In this document: positions 1-8,229 of the stretch, piece by piece
Numbering within the stretch: position 1 is the stretch's first letter
How the letters are laid out: each line of letters starts with the position of its first letter
Origin: an uncultured Caulobacteraceae bacterium
Lineage (GTDB): Bacteria; Pseudomonadota; Alphaproteobacteria; Caulobacterales; Caulobacteraceae
NCBI GenBank assembly: GCA_903872075.1
Contig: CAIQJF010000040.1
Span: forward strand, 1-64,000
DNA: 64,000 nucleotides
Direction: 5' to 3'
The notes under the pieces: model-generated
The model's database searches: none
What the model was told of the DNA's origin: nothing
Seen by the model: the letters and a program-made list of their open reading frames with translations, nothing else
Position numbers and translations under genes: made by a program

Positions 1-1684
1 GATCGCCATTGACCGTGGCGTTGGCCGTCCCGGCCGCGCCCGCGCCGCCGATACCGGTCAAGGTCCCGCCGCCGGAGCCGCCGAAGCCGGCCGCCGCGCC
101 GCTCAGGATCGGGGCGCCCTTCAGGTTGAGATTGGCCAGGCCCGCCGCGCCCGCCGCGCCATTGGCGACGCCGGTGACGATCGACCCGCCGCTGCCGCCG
201 ATTGCGGTCTCATTGCCGTGGATCGCGGCGCTGTGGGCCAGGGCCAGGGAGTCATCCACCGTCATCGTCGCCGTGGCCGCGCCCGCCGCGCCCGCCAGGC
301 CGCCGTCGCTCTGGCCGCCGGAGCCGCCGCGCGCCGTCTGTGACAGGGTCAGATCGCCGCCCGCCGTCGTGCCCGCCGCGGCGTTGGTCACCGTGCTGGC
401 CGCGCCGGCCCCGCCGTTGGCGCCCGCCGCGCCCGCGCCGCCGTTGCCGCCCGACTGCGTCACGCTGGCCGAGGAGACCCCGGCCGAACTGGCCGTCACG
501 ACCGCCGTGGCCTTGCCGGCTGCGCCGGCCTTACCGGCCTGGCCCACGCCAAAGGCGCCGCCGCCGGAGCCGCCCGCGCCGGACGAACTGATCGCCACCG
601 TCGTGCCGCTGCCGGTCAAGGTCGATGTGCCCGCCGCCGCCGCGCCGCCGGCGCCCGCCGAACCCGAGCCGCCCGATCCGCCGCTGGCCTGCAGGCTGGC
701 GGTCAAGGCCCCGGCCGCGATCAGGGTCCCGGTCGCCGTGGCCCCGCCGCCCGCCGCGCCGGTCGCGCCGCTGCCGCCCGAGCCGGCGAACGCATTCTCC
801 GAAACCTGCAGCGACCCGGCCGAGGTCAGGATGCCCCCCACCGTCGCCAGCCCGCCGGCCGCGCCGGTGGCCCCGGCCCCGCCGCCGCCCTGGCCGCCCA
901 CGGCCGAAAGGTTCACCACCAGCGAGGCGCTGGTCAGATCGTTGAGGGTGATGCGCGAGCTGCCCAGGCCGCCCACGCCGGCCAGGGCGCCCGTGGCGCC
1001 GCCGCCGGCCCCGCCCACCGCGCTCTGCGTCAGCGACAGGGCCCCGCCGTTGGTCGCGCCGGTCGCCGCGTTGAAAGCGCTCGATCCCGCCCCGGCCCCG
1101 CCATTGGCGCCGGTGAATCCCGTGCCGCCGGCCCCGCCGGTCTGGCTCACTGAGGCCTGAACTCCCACGCCCAGCGCCAGGCTCGTGGCCTTGCTGGTCA
1201 CCGCCGAGGTCCCGCCCGCGCCGGCTGTGGCGCCCGCGCCGAACGCCGCGCCGCCGGACCCGCCGCGGCCCTGGCCGATCGCCTGGGTCGCGCCGCTGGC
1301 GTTCAGCCCCGTGGCGTGCGCCCCGGCCGAGCCGCCGGCCCCTCCGTTGCCGCCGATCCCGGGCAGGGAGCCCGCCCCGCCCGCCCCGCCATTGCCGCCG
1401 GTGGAGATCGCCGAGGCGAACGTCGCCGGCACCGAGCTCAAGCTCACCGAAGACGTGGCGTTGGTCAGGCCGCCGGCCCCGCCCGCGCCCCCCGACCCGC
1501 CGGGTCCGCCCGCGCCCCCGGCCCCGCCGGTGGCCCCCACAAACGTCACCGCCAGGCGCGGATCGGTGGGGGCGCTGAACGAAAACGCCACGGGCGGCGC
1601 CACGCCGCCCGCGCCGCCGGCCTCGCCGGGCAGCACGCCATTTGCGCCGTTGAGACCGGGGGATCCGCTGATAAAGACGTCCAT
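1..1684 (-). CDS. Glycine-rich repeat surface-type protein (partial, N-terminal part)
   Basis: The minus strand reads open from ATG at 1684 to the window edge, giving at least 561 residues, and it continues outside the window. An AGAGGA ribosome-binding site lies about 8 nt upstream. The protein begins MDVFISGSPGLNGANG and has no hydrophobic signal peptide. Almost all of it is GG-A/S/T repeats such as GGAGGAGG and GGSGGSGSAGAGG, spaced by short S/T/A/V-rich segments. Such composition is typical of PE-PGRS-like or beta-strand-repeat surface proteins. The lack of a Sec signal would fit type I secretion, but no RTX nonapeptide or secretion domain is inside the window, so this is inference. The proline-rich reading on the opposite strand is its antisense shadow. 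Confidence 0.75.
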   Translation of the reverse strand, partial: MDVFISGSPGLNGANGVLPGEAGGAGGVAPPVAFSFSAPTDPRLAVTFVGATGGAGGAGGPGGSGGAGGAGGLTNATSSVSLSSVPATFASAISTGGNGGAGGAGSLPGIGGNGGAGGSAGAHATGLNASGATQAIGQGRGGSGGAAFGAGATAGAGGTSAVTSKATSLALGVGVQASVSQTGGAGGTGFTGANGGAGAGSSAFNAATGATNGGALSLTQSAVGGAGGGATGALAGVGGLGSSRITLNDLTSASLVVNLSAVGGQGGGGAGATGAAGGLATVGGILTSAGSLQVSENAFAGSGGSGATGAAGGGATATGTLIAAGALTASLQASGGSGGSGSAGAGGAAAAGTSTLTGSGTTVAISSSGAGGSGGGAFGVGQAGKAGAAGKATAVVTASSAGVSSASVTQSGGNGGAGAAGANGGAGAASTVTNAAAGTTAGGDLTLSQTARGGSGGQSDGGLAGAAGAATATMTVDDSLALAHSAAIHGNETAIGGSGGSIVTGVANGAAGAAGLANLNLKGAPILSGAAAGFGGSGGGTLTGIGGAGAAGTANATVNGD

Positions 1685-2474
1685 GGCTGAGGCTTCCTCT
1701 GAGAAGACTTGGGTGATCGCGCAGACAACAACGGCCCGCGGCCGCGACTATTCCGTCGACGGGGTGGGTGTTTCTGGAGACGCGGGCGGCGGCGGTGACT
1801 TGGCGGGGCGCGGATCGGGATCAGATGAGATGTTCAACCGCGCACGACCCGCAAAAGGACCAAGACAGCGCGCCGCCACCACGCACGGGGGGTTGATGGC
1901 GGTTAGGGGGGGGAAAGGTTCAAAGGGGGAGTTGGCGGGCGGCCTTCGGCCACGCCGGTCAGCTCTGCGTCGGCAACGGCGTGGCCGAGAGGCAGGTGAC
2001 CATCATCTGGGAAGAGGCCTGGGTATCGCGTCTAGGAATACGAGGTCGTGGGCGGACCGGTGCTGAACTACTCGGCCTTCATACGGGCGTATCAGAATTT
2101 GCCGGTGGTGGCCCCGCGGCGGAACTGACGGCTTCAAAGCGGCTGTCCACGGCACACTCGAAGCGTGCCGGACGGCTGGGAGTCTGCGCCCATAGTGCGC
2201 TGATGGCTCGAACGGGCCTGAACGTTTAGCGGTTTCCGAAACGGGTGCCGGTCGTGACCAGCCCATCGCCATCTATCGGCTCATGGGCGGCGCTCAACCG
2301 GTGCGTCCGAGGGTCTGGACGCAGGAGGTCATCGACCGATTTCATCGCTCTTCTGACCTAACTGATCCTATCTGGAAGATCGCTACTCGCTTCATCGCGG
2401 AGCCACAAATCCGATGCGTTTCACCTCGCGAAGCACTCATTGACTTGCATATTGCAATATTAGAACATTCGCTC
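1685..2474. other. Intergenic stretch without a supportable gene
   Basis: About 790 bases separate the glycine-rich gene from the next coding region. It presumably holds the promoter of the minus-strand glycine-rich gene. No reading frame has convincing codon use plus a ribosome-binding site. A short plus-strand frame around 2038-2130 reads like a protein end (EYEVVGGPVLNYSAFIRAYQ, then NLPVVAPRRN and stop) and may be a decayed gene fragment. No tRNA or clear terminator was seen. Confidence 0.4.
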
Positions 2475-3350
2475 ATGTCCCCCGCCGGCCCCGACATCGC
2501 CGACATCGACGCCGCCATCGCTCGCGGCGAATGGTGGGCGCGGCTGTTCGAAGAGCTGTCCGATCAGGGGCTGCAACGCGCCCAGGAACTGCCCTTGTCG
2601 GGCGGCGCAGGTCTGGACAAGGTGGTCCGCGAGGCGGAGCGGATCTTCCGCGCCGTGCGCCTGGCGGTGGTCGCCGCCATGCGGCTGGGTCAGATCCTGG
2701 CCGGCCTGGCCGACCTGCGCAATCGCTCCGCCGCCGACCTCGCCGCCGCGCGGGCCCGCGCCCGGGCCAAGGCCGAGGAAGACGACGCCGTGCGCGAACG
2801 CCGCGCCGAGACGGCGCAGGCCCGCCGCGCAGCGCGCGATGTGCGTGAGACCGAGATCGACCGGACGGAGACGGACGGCGCCGAACGCGACGCGCCAGAA
2901 GGCGAGTTTGGTCCCAAGGCCGAACATCGCGATCGCGATCCCCTGGTTGAGGCGCTGGACAAGCGCCTCGCCGCCGTCGATCCCGCCATCGTCGACTTCG
3001 ACGATCTGCAACTGCGCGAGACCGTGCTGCGCATCTGCGCCGATCTCGGCATCACCCCCGACTGGAACCGCTGGGAAGCCGGCCAATGGGCGACGCCCGA
3101 TCCAACCGATGCGCCCCGCCCGCCCGCCGCCGCGCGCGGCGCGTCGATTCCGCCGCGCGGTTGCGATCGAACGATTGAAGTCGTCGACCAGAACGGTCGA
3201 GATCCACCTCACCATCGTGAGCGAAGACCTGTGGGGCGAGTCACCCACGACCTGATGGAGCTGGGAGCGCGATACTCGGCCTTACCGGACGCGGACACGC
3301 GCGGCGCCGACGAAATTCTCGGCTATGACGAGAACGGCCTGCCGACGTGA
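2475..3350 (+). CDS. Hypothetical protein with Ala/Arg-rich helical core and a VapB-like tail
   Basis: This frame encodes 291 residues from ATG 2475. An upstream in-frame start at 2283 exists, but the residues it adds look unlike coding sequence. The N-terminal part (DIADIDAAIARGEWWARLFEELSDQG) and the middle (AERIFRAVRLAVVAAMRLGQIL, then a charged Ala/Arg/Glu helix) resemble uncharacterised alphaproteobacterial proteins carrying a D-W-x-x-W motif; here ITPDWNRWEAGQW lies near residue 196. After that point the sequence changes character, and the last 31 residues match the end of an Rv0623-type VapB antitoxin. I infer that the gene is a chimera or has lost its native end by rearrangement. No function can be assigned. 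Confidence 0.5.
   Translation: MSPAGPDIADIDAAIARGEWWARLFEELSDQGLQRAQELPLSGGAGLDKVVREAERIFRAVRLAVVAAMRLGQILAGLADLRNRSAADLAAARARARAKAEEDDAVRERRAETAQARRAARDVRETEIDRTETDGAERDAPEGEFGPKAEHRDRDPLVEALDKRLAAVDPAIVDFDDLQLRETVLRICADLGITPDWNRWEAGQWATPDPTDAPRPPAAARGASIPPRGCDRTIEVVDQNGRDPPHHRERRPVGRVTHDLMELGARYSALPDADTRGADEILGYDENGLPT
3255..3350 (+). pseudogene. VapB (Rv0623-like) antitoxin C-terminal remnant
   Basis: The residues SALPDADTRGADEILGYDEN then GLPT match the conserved end of Rv0623/VapB-type antitoxins (LPxLDTRxxDEILGYDExGLP). No ribbon-helix-helix N-terminus (usually MAxxIRDPExxxLARELA) is seen upstream, and no VapC PIN domain follows: the next frame stops within about 17 codons. It is therefore a fragment of a toxin-antitoxin module, now in frame with the preceding hypothetical gene. 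Confidence 0.6.
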
Positions 3351-3414
3351 TCGCCAAGGACGGCGCGGCCGGCGACGCGTCGGAAGATCAGAGACAGTGA
3401 GTAAGGAGCCCGCG

Positions 3415-3633
3415 ATGAAGGATGAGTACGACTTCACGGGCGCGACGCGCGGCAAGTTCCATCGTCCGGAAGCCGAGATGGTCCCGCCGGCCCGCCTCGA
3501 TGCCACTGGCCTTGTCCCGGTTGCGCAGGCCATCGCCAACGCCCAGGCGCTGGCCCGGCAGCACACGGCGGACGTGCCGGAGACCTCCGTCGACGCCTTC
3601 CTGGCGAACCGCCGCGCGGACAGTGGTGAGTGA
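3415..3633 (+). CDS. Small conserved protein with EYDF...RGKF motif
   Basis: A 72-residue protein starts at ATG 3415, seven bases after a good AAGGAG site. It opens MKDEYDFTGATRGKFHRPEA, the motif found at the N-terminus of many small uncharacterised, often toxin-antitoxin-linked bacterial proteins (MKxEYDFSxGxRGKFYRP). The rest is short and mostly helical (QAIANAQALARQ). It lies just downstream of the VapB remnant, so it could be part of a decayed addiction module, but no partner toxin is visible. About 108 noncoding bases separate it from ychF. Confidence 0.55.
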   Translation: MKDEYDFTGATRGKFHRPEAEMVPPARLDATGLVPVAQAIANAQALARQHTADVPETSVDAFLANRRADSGE

Positions 3634-3741
3634 CGGCGGTCGTCCGCGCCGCCCGCCCCCTTCGCCAGACTGCCCCCGCGTGCTAGGTCGCCCCCGGCCG
3701 CGACGCGCCGGCCGTCTTGCATCGGAAGTCTTGAAGCTCTC

Positions 3742-4839
3742 ATGGCCCTGAAAGTCGCCATCGTCGGTCTGCCCAATGTGGGCAAGTCGACCCTGTTCAA
3801 CGCCCTCACCCAGACGGCCGCGGCCCAGGCCGCCAACTATCCGTTCTGCACCATCGAACCCAATGTGGGCGAGGTGGCGGTCCCCGAGCCGCGGCTCGAC
3901 GAGCTGGCCCGCGTGGCCGGGTCCAAGGAGATCATCCCCGCCCGCATCACCTTCGTCGATATCGCCGGCCTGGTGCGCGGCGCCGCCCAGGGCGAGGGCC
4001 TGGGCAATCAGTTCCTGGCCAATATCCGTGACTGCGACGCCGTGGCTTTCGTGGCCCGCTGTTTCGTCGACACCGACATCACCCATGTCGAGGGCCGCAT
4101 CGACCCCATCGACGATCTCGACATCATCGAGACCGAACTGATGATCGCCGACCTGGAGAGCCTGGAAAAGCGCGTCACCGGCCTCGAAAAGCGCGCCAAG
4201 GGCGGCGACAAGGACAGCCAGGACGCCCTGCGCCTGATCAACATGGCCCTCATCCCCCTGCGCGCCGGCCGCCCGGCCCGGGTGGTCGAGGTGGCCGAGG
4301 ACGACAAACGCGCCTGGCGCATGCTCCAGCTGCTCACCTCCAAGCCCGCCCTCTATGTCTGCAATGTCGACGAGGGCGCCGCCGGCGAGGGCAACGAATA
4401 TTCCGCCCTGGTCGAGGCCCGCGCCAAGGCCGACGGCGCCAACAGCGTCGTCATCTCCGCCCAGATCGAGAGCGAGATCGCCATGCTCGATCCCGCCGAG
4501 CGCGCCGAGTTCCTCGAGACCCTGGGCCTGCACGAGCCCGGATTGAACCGCCTGATCCGCGAAGCCTATTCACTGCTGGGCCTGCGCACCTATTTCACCG
4601 CCGGACCCAAGGAGGCCCGGGCCTGGACCATCCCCGTGGGCGCCACCGGCCCCCAGGCCGCCGGGGTCATCCACACCGACTTCGAAAAGGGCTTCATCCG
4701 CGCCGAAACCATCGCCTTCGAGGACTATGTCCACCTGAACGGCGAGGCCGGCGCGCGGGACGCCGGAAAACTTCGTTCCGAGGGCAAGGAATATATTGTG
4801 AAAGACGGTGACGTGATGAACTTTCGCTTCAACGTCTGA
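3742..4839 (+). CDS. ychF: Redox-regulated ATPase/GTPase YchF (OLA1 family)
   Basis: The 365-residue product has the usual YchF length and order. The P-loop GLPNVGKST lies at residues 9-17, switch II DIAGLVRGAAQGEGLGNQFL at about 75-95, a coiled-coil insertion (ETELMIADLESLEKRVTGLE) follows, and then NVDE as the G4-like motif that allows ATP use in this family. A TGS domain ends the protein (YFTAGPKEARAW, then EYIVKDGDVMNFRF). YchF binds ribosomes and modulates translation and stress tolerance in the cytoplasm. The gene stands at the head of a plus-strand run, 12 bases before the first dienelactone hydrolase, so co-transcription is possible. Assignment is secure. Confidence 0.97.
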   Translation: MALKVAIVGLPNVGKSTLFNALTQTAAAQAANYPFCTIEPNVGEVAVPEPRLDELARVAGSKEIIPARITFVDIAGLVRGAAQGEGLGNQFLANIRDCDAVAFVARCFVDTDITHVEGRIDPIDDLDIIETELMIADLESLEKRVTGLEKRAKGGDKDSQDALRLINMALIPLRAGRPARVVEVAEDDKRAWRMLQLLTSKPALYVCNVDEGAAGEGNEYSALVEARAKADGANSVVISAQIESEIAMLDPAERAEFLETLGLHEPGLNRLIREAYSLLGLRTYFTAGPKEARAWTIPVGATGPQAAGVIHTDFEKGFIRAETIAFEDYVHLNGEAGARDAGKLRSEGKEYIVKDGDVMNFRFNV

Positions 4840-4851
4840 CGCGAGGTCATC

Positions 4852-5526
4852 ATGGGCGACATCATCGGCATTCAGAGCGACGCCGAGGACAAGTTCTCCT
4901 TCGACGCCTACCACGCTTCGCCACAGGGCGAGCGCCTGGGCGGGGTGATCGTCCTGCAGGAGATCTTCGGCCTCGACGAACATGTCCGCCGCGATGTCGA
5001 TCGCTGGGCCCTCATGGGCTACGAGGCCATCGCCCCCTCCCTGTTCGATCGTCGCGAGGCCGGATTCATCGCCGGCCATGACCCCGACGGCCTCGCCGCC
5101 GGCATCGCCCACGCCCGCGCCACGCCTCTGGACCAGGCCCTGGCCGACATCGGCGCGGTGCGAAAGGTGCTGATCGAACGGGGCAAGGTCTGTGTGGTGG
5201 GCTATTGTTACGGCGGCTCGCTGGCTTGGTTGGCGGCCTGCCAGATGCACGGCCTCGCCGCCGCCTCCAGCTATTACGGCAGCCTGGTCCAGGCCAACGC
5301 CGCCCTGGAACCCAAGTGCCCGGTGATCGTCCACCTCGGCCGGCTCGACACGGGCATCCCCGCCGACGACGTCAAGGCGGCCGTCCAGGGGCATCATCCG
5401 GATGTGCCGGTCTATATCTATGACGACGCCGGCCACGGCTTCAACAACGAGGACCCGGCCCGCTTCCACGCCGAAAGCGCCTTCCTCGCCCGTCAACGCA
5501 CGCTCGATCTCTTCGCCTCGGCCTAG
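4852..5526 (+). CDS. Dienelactone hydrolase family protein (copy 1)
   Basis: A 224-residue alpha/beta hydrolase of the DLH family (PF01738). Visible family features are the N-terminal VIVLQEIFGLDEHVRR segment, the nucleophile elbow VVGYCYGGS with Cys as nucleophile, the acid in RLDTGIPADD and the catalytic His in DDAGHGFNNE. The family opens lactone rings such as dienelactone in chlorocatechol breakdown, but many members have other ester or lactone substrates, and no other catechol genes are near. It is followed after 3 bases by a homologous second copy, suggesting a tandem duplication inside one operon (4852-8219). Confidence 0.88.
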   Translation: MGDIIGIQSDAEDKFSFDAYHASPQGERLGGVIVLQEIFGLDEHVRRDVDRWALMGYEAIAPSLFDRREAGFIAGHDPDGLAAGIAHARATPLDQALADIGAVRKVLIERGKVCVVGYCYGGSLAWLAACQMHGLAAASSYYGSLVQANAALEPKCPVIVHLGRLDTGIPADDVKAAVQGHHPDVPVYIYDDAGHGFNNEDPARFHAESAFLARQRTLDLFASA

Positions 5527-5529
5527 GGC

Positions 5530-6207
5530 GTGCCCACCCTCCGCCTCACCAGCCCCCGCGACGGCTTCGTCTTCTCCGCCTATCACGCCGCCCCGGACGA
5601 CGCCCGCCGCGGCGGCCTCGTGCTGATCCAGGAGATCTTCGGGGTCACCGACCATATCCGCGAACTGGCCGACGGTTACGCCGCCGCCGGCTATGAGGTC
5701 ATCGCCCCCAGCTTCTACGACCGCCGCGCCCCCGGCTTCGCCACGGGCTACGATCCCGACGGCATCGCCAAAGGCCGCGCCCTCTCCGAGGAAACCCCCT
5801 GGGACGAGGTGGCCGCCGATCTCCAGGCCGCCATCGACGCCCTGAAGCCTCCCGTCTTCGCCGTCGGCTACTGCTGGGGCGGCACGGCCGCCTGGCTGGC
5901 CGCCTGCCGCTGCACCGGCCTGGCCGCGTCCAGCGCCTTCTACGGCCGCCGCATCCCCGAACTGCTGACCGAGACGCCCAAGGTTCCGATCATCCTCCAC
6001 TTCGGCCGCACCGACCCCACCATCCCGCCGGAAACCGTCGAGGCTATCGGCGAGGCGTATCCGGACATCCCGATCCACGTCTATGACGCCGGCCACGGCT
6101 TCGTCTCCGACCGCCGCGCCGACTACCGCCCCGACGCCGCGCGCCTGGCCCGCCTGCGCACCCTGCAGCTCTTCACCCGCAACAGCGGCATGCGCGTGGA
6201 AGCCTGA
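5530..6207 (+). CDS. Dienelactone hydrolase family protein (copy 2)
   Basis: This 225-residue paralog of the preceding gene begins at GTG 5530. It keeps the LIQEIFGVTDHIREL segment, the nucleophile Cys in AVGYCWGGTAAW, the acid region GRTDPTIPPE and the His in YDAGHGFVSD. The two copies have diverged clearly, so they may act on different lactones or esters. The gene is tightly spaced with its neighbours (3 bases upstream, 2 bases to the NTF2-like gene), which supports one transcript. Confidence 0.87.
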   Translation: MPTLRLTSPRDGFVFSAYHAAPDDARRGGLVLIQEIFGVTDHIRELADGYAAAGYEVIAPSFYDRRAPGFATGYDPDGIAKGRALSEETPWDEVAADLQAAIDALKPPVFAVGYCWGGTAAWLAACRCTGLAASSAFYGRRIPELLTETPKVPIILHFGRTDPTIPPETVEAIGEAYPDIPIHVYDAGHGFVSDRRADYRPDAARLARLRTLQLFTRNSGMRVEA

Positions 6208-6209
6208 AG

Positions 6210-6608
6210 ATGAGCGCCGAAACCGACGCGGCGGCCGCCGCGGCCCTGGCCGTGGTCGAGGCCTATATGACCGCCTTCAACGCCCAGGATCTCGAGGCCT
6301 TCACCGCCCAGATCCACTTCCCGCATGTCTCCTTCGGCCCTGGCGCCCCGGTGGTCACGCCCGAAGGCGGCGTCATCCCCGCCTTCCACGCCGTCGGCCC
6401 CGGCTCCGACTGGAGCCACTCCACCCTTGAGCAGGCGCAGGTGATCCAGGCCGATGCGGACAAGGTCCATCTCACCTGCCGCGTCACCCGCCACCGCCTT
6501 GGCGGCGGGATCATCGGGACCTATGACGTTCTCTATGTGATCGCGCGCGAGAACGGCCGCTGGGGCATGAAGGCTCTGTCCGGCCTGCGCGCGCCGGCGC
6601 AAGGATAG
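6210..6608 (+). CDS. NTF2-like / SnoaL-type small protein
   Basis: A 132-residue cone-shaped NTF2-like fold is suggested by the helix VVEAYMTAFNAQDLEAFTAQ followed by alternating beta strands ending in GRWGMKALSGLRAP. Family members are small ligand-binding pockets, isomerases or structural partners; no catalytic residue can be fixed here. It has a recognisable paralog in this window on the minus strand at 18952-19335, sharing the MTAFNAxDLxAF, (S/D)WxHSxxE and ENGxWGxKA patterns. It sits inside the hydrolase/dioxygenase operon, so a role beside the phytanoyl-CoA dioxygenase-like enzyme is plausible but inferred. Confidence 0.75.
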   Translation: MSAETDAAAAAALAVVEAYMTAFNAQDLEAFTAQIHFPHVSFGPGAPVVTPEGGVIPAFHAVGPGSDWSHSTLEQAQVIQADADKVHLTCRVTRHRLGGGIIGTYDVLYVIARENGRWGMKALSGLRAPAQG

Positions 6609-6624
6609 GCGAGGGGAGAGGCGC

Positions 6625-7458
6625 ATGGCCGGATTGACCGACGCGGAAAAGGAACAGTTCCGCAAGCTGGGCTATGTGATCCGCCCGGGCATGATCGATC
6701 CGGCCCGGACCGCCGCCGTGGCCGCCGAGATCGATACCTGGGTCGAGACCGAGCCGCGCTTCGACGGCCGTAACATCGCCCGCTATGATCGCCTGTGCGA
6801 TCTGATCGTCGATCCCGAGACCTTGGCCATCACCGACGATGTCATGGGCGGGGAAGCCTTCACCTTCCACCACTGCCACGCCGCCCGCCACGACCCTGGC
6901 CTGCCCGGCATCGCCTGGCATCACGACTACGAACAGATCCCCCAGACCAACCGCAGCCATGTGCAGCTGCATGTGCTGCACTATCTCGACGGCCTGAATG
7001 GCACGGTGGGCGATCTGCTGCTGCTGCCCAAGAGCCACCGGGCCGTCATGCGCCGCGACGCCCTGGCCTTCCTCGGCGATCAGGAGATTCCCGGCACGTT
7101 GGTGCTCAACGACATCCCACCGGGAACCGTCGTCTTCGCCCATTCGGCCCTGGTTCACGCCCGCCGCGCCCAGCCGGGCGGCGGGGACCGCAAGCGCTAT
7201 TTCATCGACATCGCCTTCATGCAGGCCGGGGTCCAATGGCCCTCCTACGGCCGCGAGGGCTGGCGCGACACGATCCAGGCCATGGATGCCAAGCTGCACG
7301 ATCCGGCCCGCCCGCGCCTCTTCGATGAGACCGCCTTCTTCGACATCGCCGACGCCGTGGCCCGGGTGAAGGGCGCCACCGGCAGCCTCGCCATGCGCCT
7401 GCCCGAGCCCGTCGGGGCGGAGCGCCCGGTCTCCGGCGCCATCCCGATCGTCCAGTGA
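6625..7458 (+). CDS. Phytanoyl-CoA dioxygenase family protein (PhyH)
   Basis: The 277-residue product matches the Fe(II)/2-oxoglutarate oxygenase family PhyH. The start FRKLGYVIRPGMID is typical. The metal-binding HxD is in IAWHHDYEQIP near residue 96, the distal His is in AHSALVHARRAQPG, and the oxoglutarate-binding Arg is probably in DRKRYFIDIAF. Such enzymes hydroxylate or otherwise oxidise diverse small molecules; the substrate is unknown. The gene ends with GTGA, whose GTG begins the next SDR gene, so translation of the pair is probably coupled. Confidence 0.85.
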   Translation: MAGLTDAEKEQFRKLGYVIRPGMIDPARTAAVAAEIDTWVETEPRFDGRNIARYDRLCDLIVDPETLAITDDVMGGEAFTFHHCHAARHDPGLPGIAWHHDYEQIPQTNRSHVQLHVLHYLDGLNGTVGDLLLLPKSHRAVMRRDALAFLGDQEIPGTLVLNDIPPGTVVFAHSALVHARRAQPGGGDRKRYFIDIAFMQAGVQWPSYGREGWRDTIQAMDAKLHDPARPRLFDETAFFDIADAVARVKGATGSLAMRLPEPVGAERPVSGAIPIVQ

Positions 7459-8219
7459 GCGCCCTTTTCGACCTCACCGGCAGGATCGCCCTGGTCACCG
7501 GCTCCTCGCGCGGGATCGGCCTGGCCCTGGCCCGCGGTCTTGGCCACGCCGGCGCCAAGGTCATCGTCAACGCCCGCTCCGCCGAGGCCGCCGAGGCCGC
7601 CGCCGCCGCCCTCGCCGCCGAGGGGATCGCCACGGTCGCCCGCGCCTTCGACGTCACCGACCGCCAGGCCGTGGTCGACGCCATCTCCTGGTGCGAGGCC
7701 GAGATCGGCCCCATCGACATCCTGGTGAACAACGCCGGCATCCAGCATCGCGAGCCTCTGCTGGAGATCGACGAGGCCGACTGGCGCCGGGTGATGGACA
7801 TCAATCTCGACGCCGTGTTCCGGGTCGGGCGCGAGGTTGCCCGCTACATGGTCCCGCGCGGCCGGGGCAAGATCGTCAATATCGCCTCCCTGCTCACCGC
7901 CGCCGCCCGGCCCACCGTCGCCCCCTACGCCACGGCCAAGGGGGCGGTTAAGATGCTCACCCAGGCCATGTGCGTGGAGTGGGCGCCGCTGGGCCTGCAG
8001 GTGAACGCCATCGGCCCCGGCTTCTTCAAGACCGATCTCAACGTCGCCCTGGCCGCCAATGAAGAGTTCGACACCTGGCTGCGCCGCCGCACCCCGGCCG
8101 GCCGCTGGGGCGAGGTGGAGGAACTGGTGGGCGCGGCGGTATTCCTGGCCTCCGACGCGGCCGGATTCGTCAACGGCCATGTCCTCTATGTGGACGGCGG
8201 CCTGCTGGCGGGGCTCTGA
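7455..8219 (+). CDS. SDR family oxidoreductase (gluconate 5-dehydrogenase-like)
   Basis: A 254-residue classical short-chain dehydrogenase. The cofactor motif TGSSRGIGLALARGL lies near residues 15-29, followed by NNAG, a catalytic Ser in NIASLLTAA, the YxxxK pair in YATAKGAVKMLTQ and the C-terminal VNGHVLYVDGGLLAGL. The IQHREPLLEIDEADWRRVMDINL pattern is close to gluconate 5-dehydrogenase-type SDRs, but the substrate is not certain. The start GTG 7455 overlaps the stop of the PhyH-like gene by 4 bases. It is the last gene of the plus-strand operon. Confidence 0.88.
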   Translation: MSALFDLTGRIALVTGSSRGIGLALARGLGHAGAKVIVNARSAEAAEAAAAALAAEGIATVARAFDVTDRQAVVDAISWCEAEIGPIDILVNNAGIQHREPLLEIDEADWRRVMDINLDAVFRVGREVARYMVPRGRGKIVNIASLLTAAARPTVAPYATAKGAVKMLTQAMCVEWAPLGLQVNAIGPGFFKTDLNVALAANEEFDTWLRRRTPAGRWGEVEELVGAAVFLASDAAGFVNGHVLYVDGGLLAGL

Positions 8220-8229
8220 GCCCCGCGCC

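Noticed and set aside
9-1160. Long proline/alanine-rich open frame on the plus strand
   Set aside because: It is the antisense of the GGA repeats of the minus-strand glycine-rich gene, and has no ribosome-binding site or natural protein composition.
4570-6096. 508-codon minus-strand frame
   Set aside because: It lies opposite ychF and the two dienelactone hydrolases, whose motifs are certain; its Gly/Ala/His-rich composition is typical of antisense GC-rich DNA.
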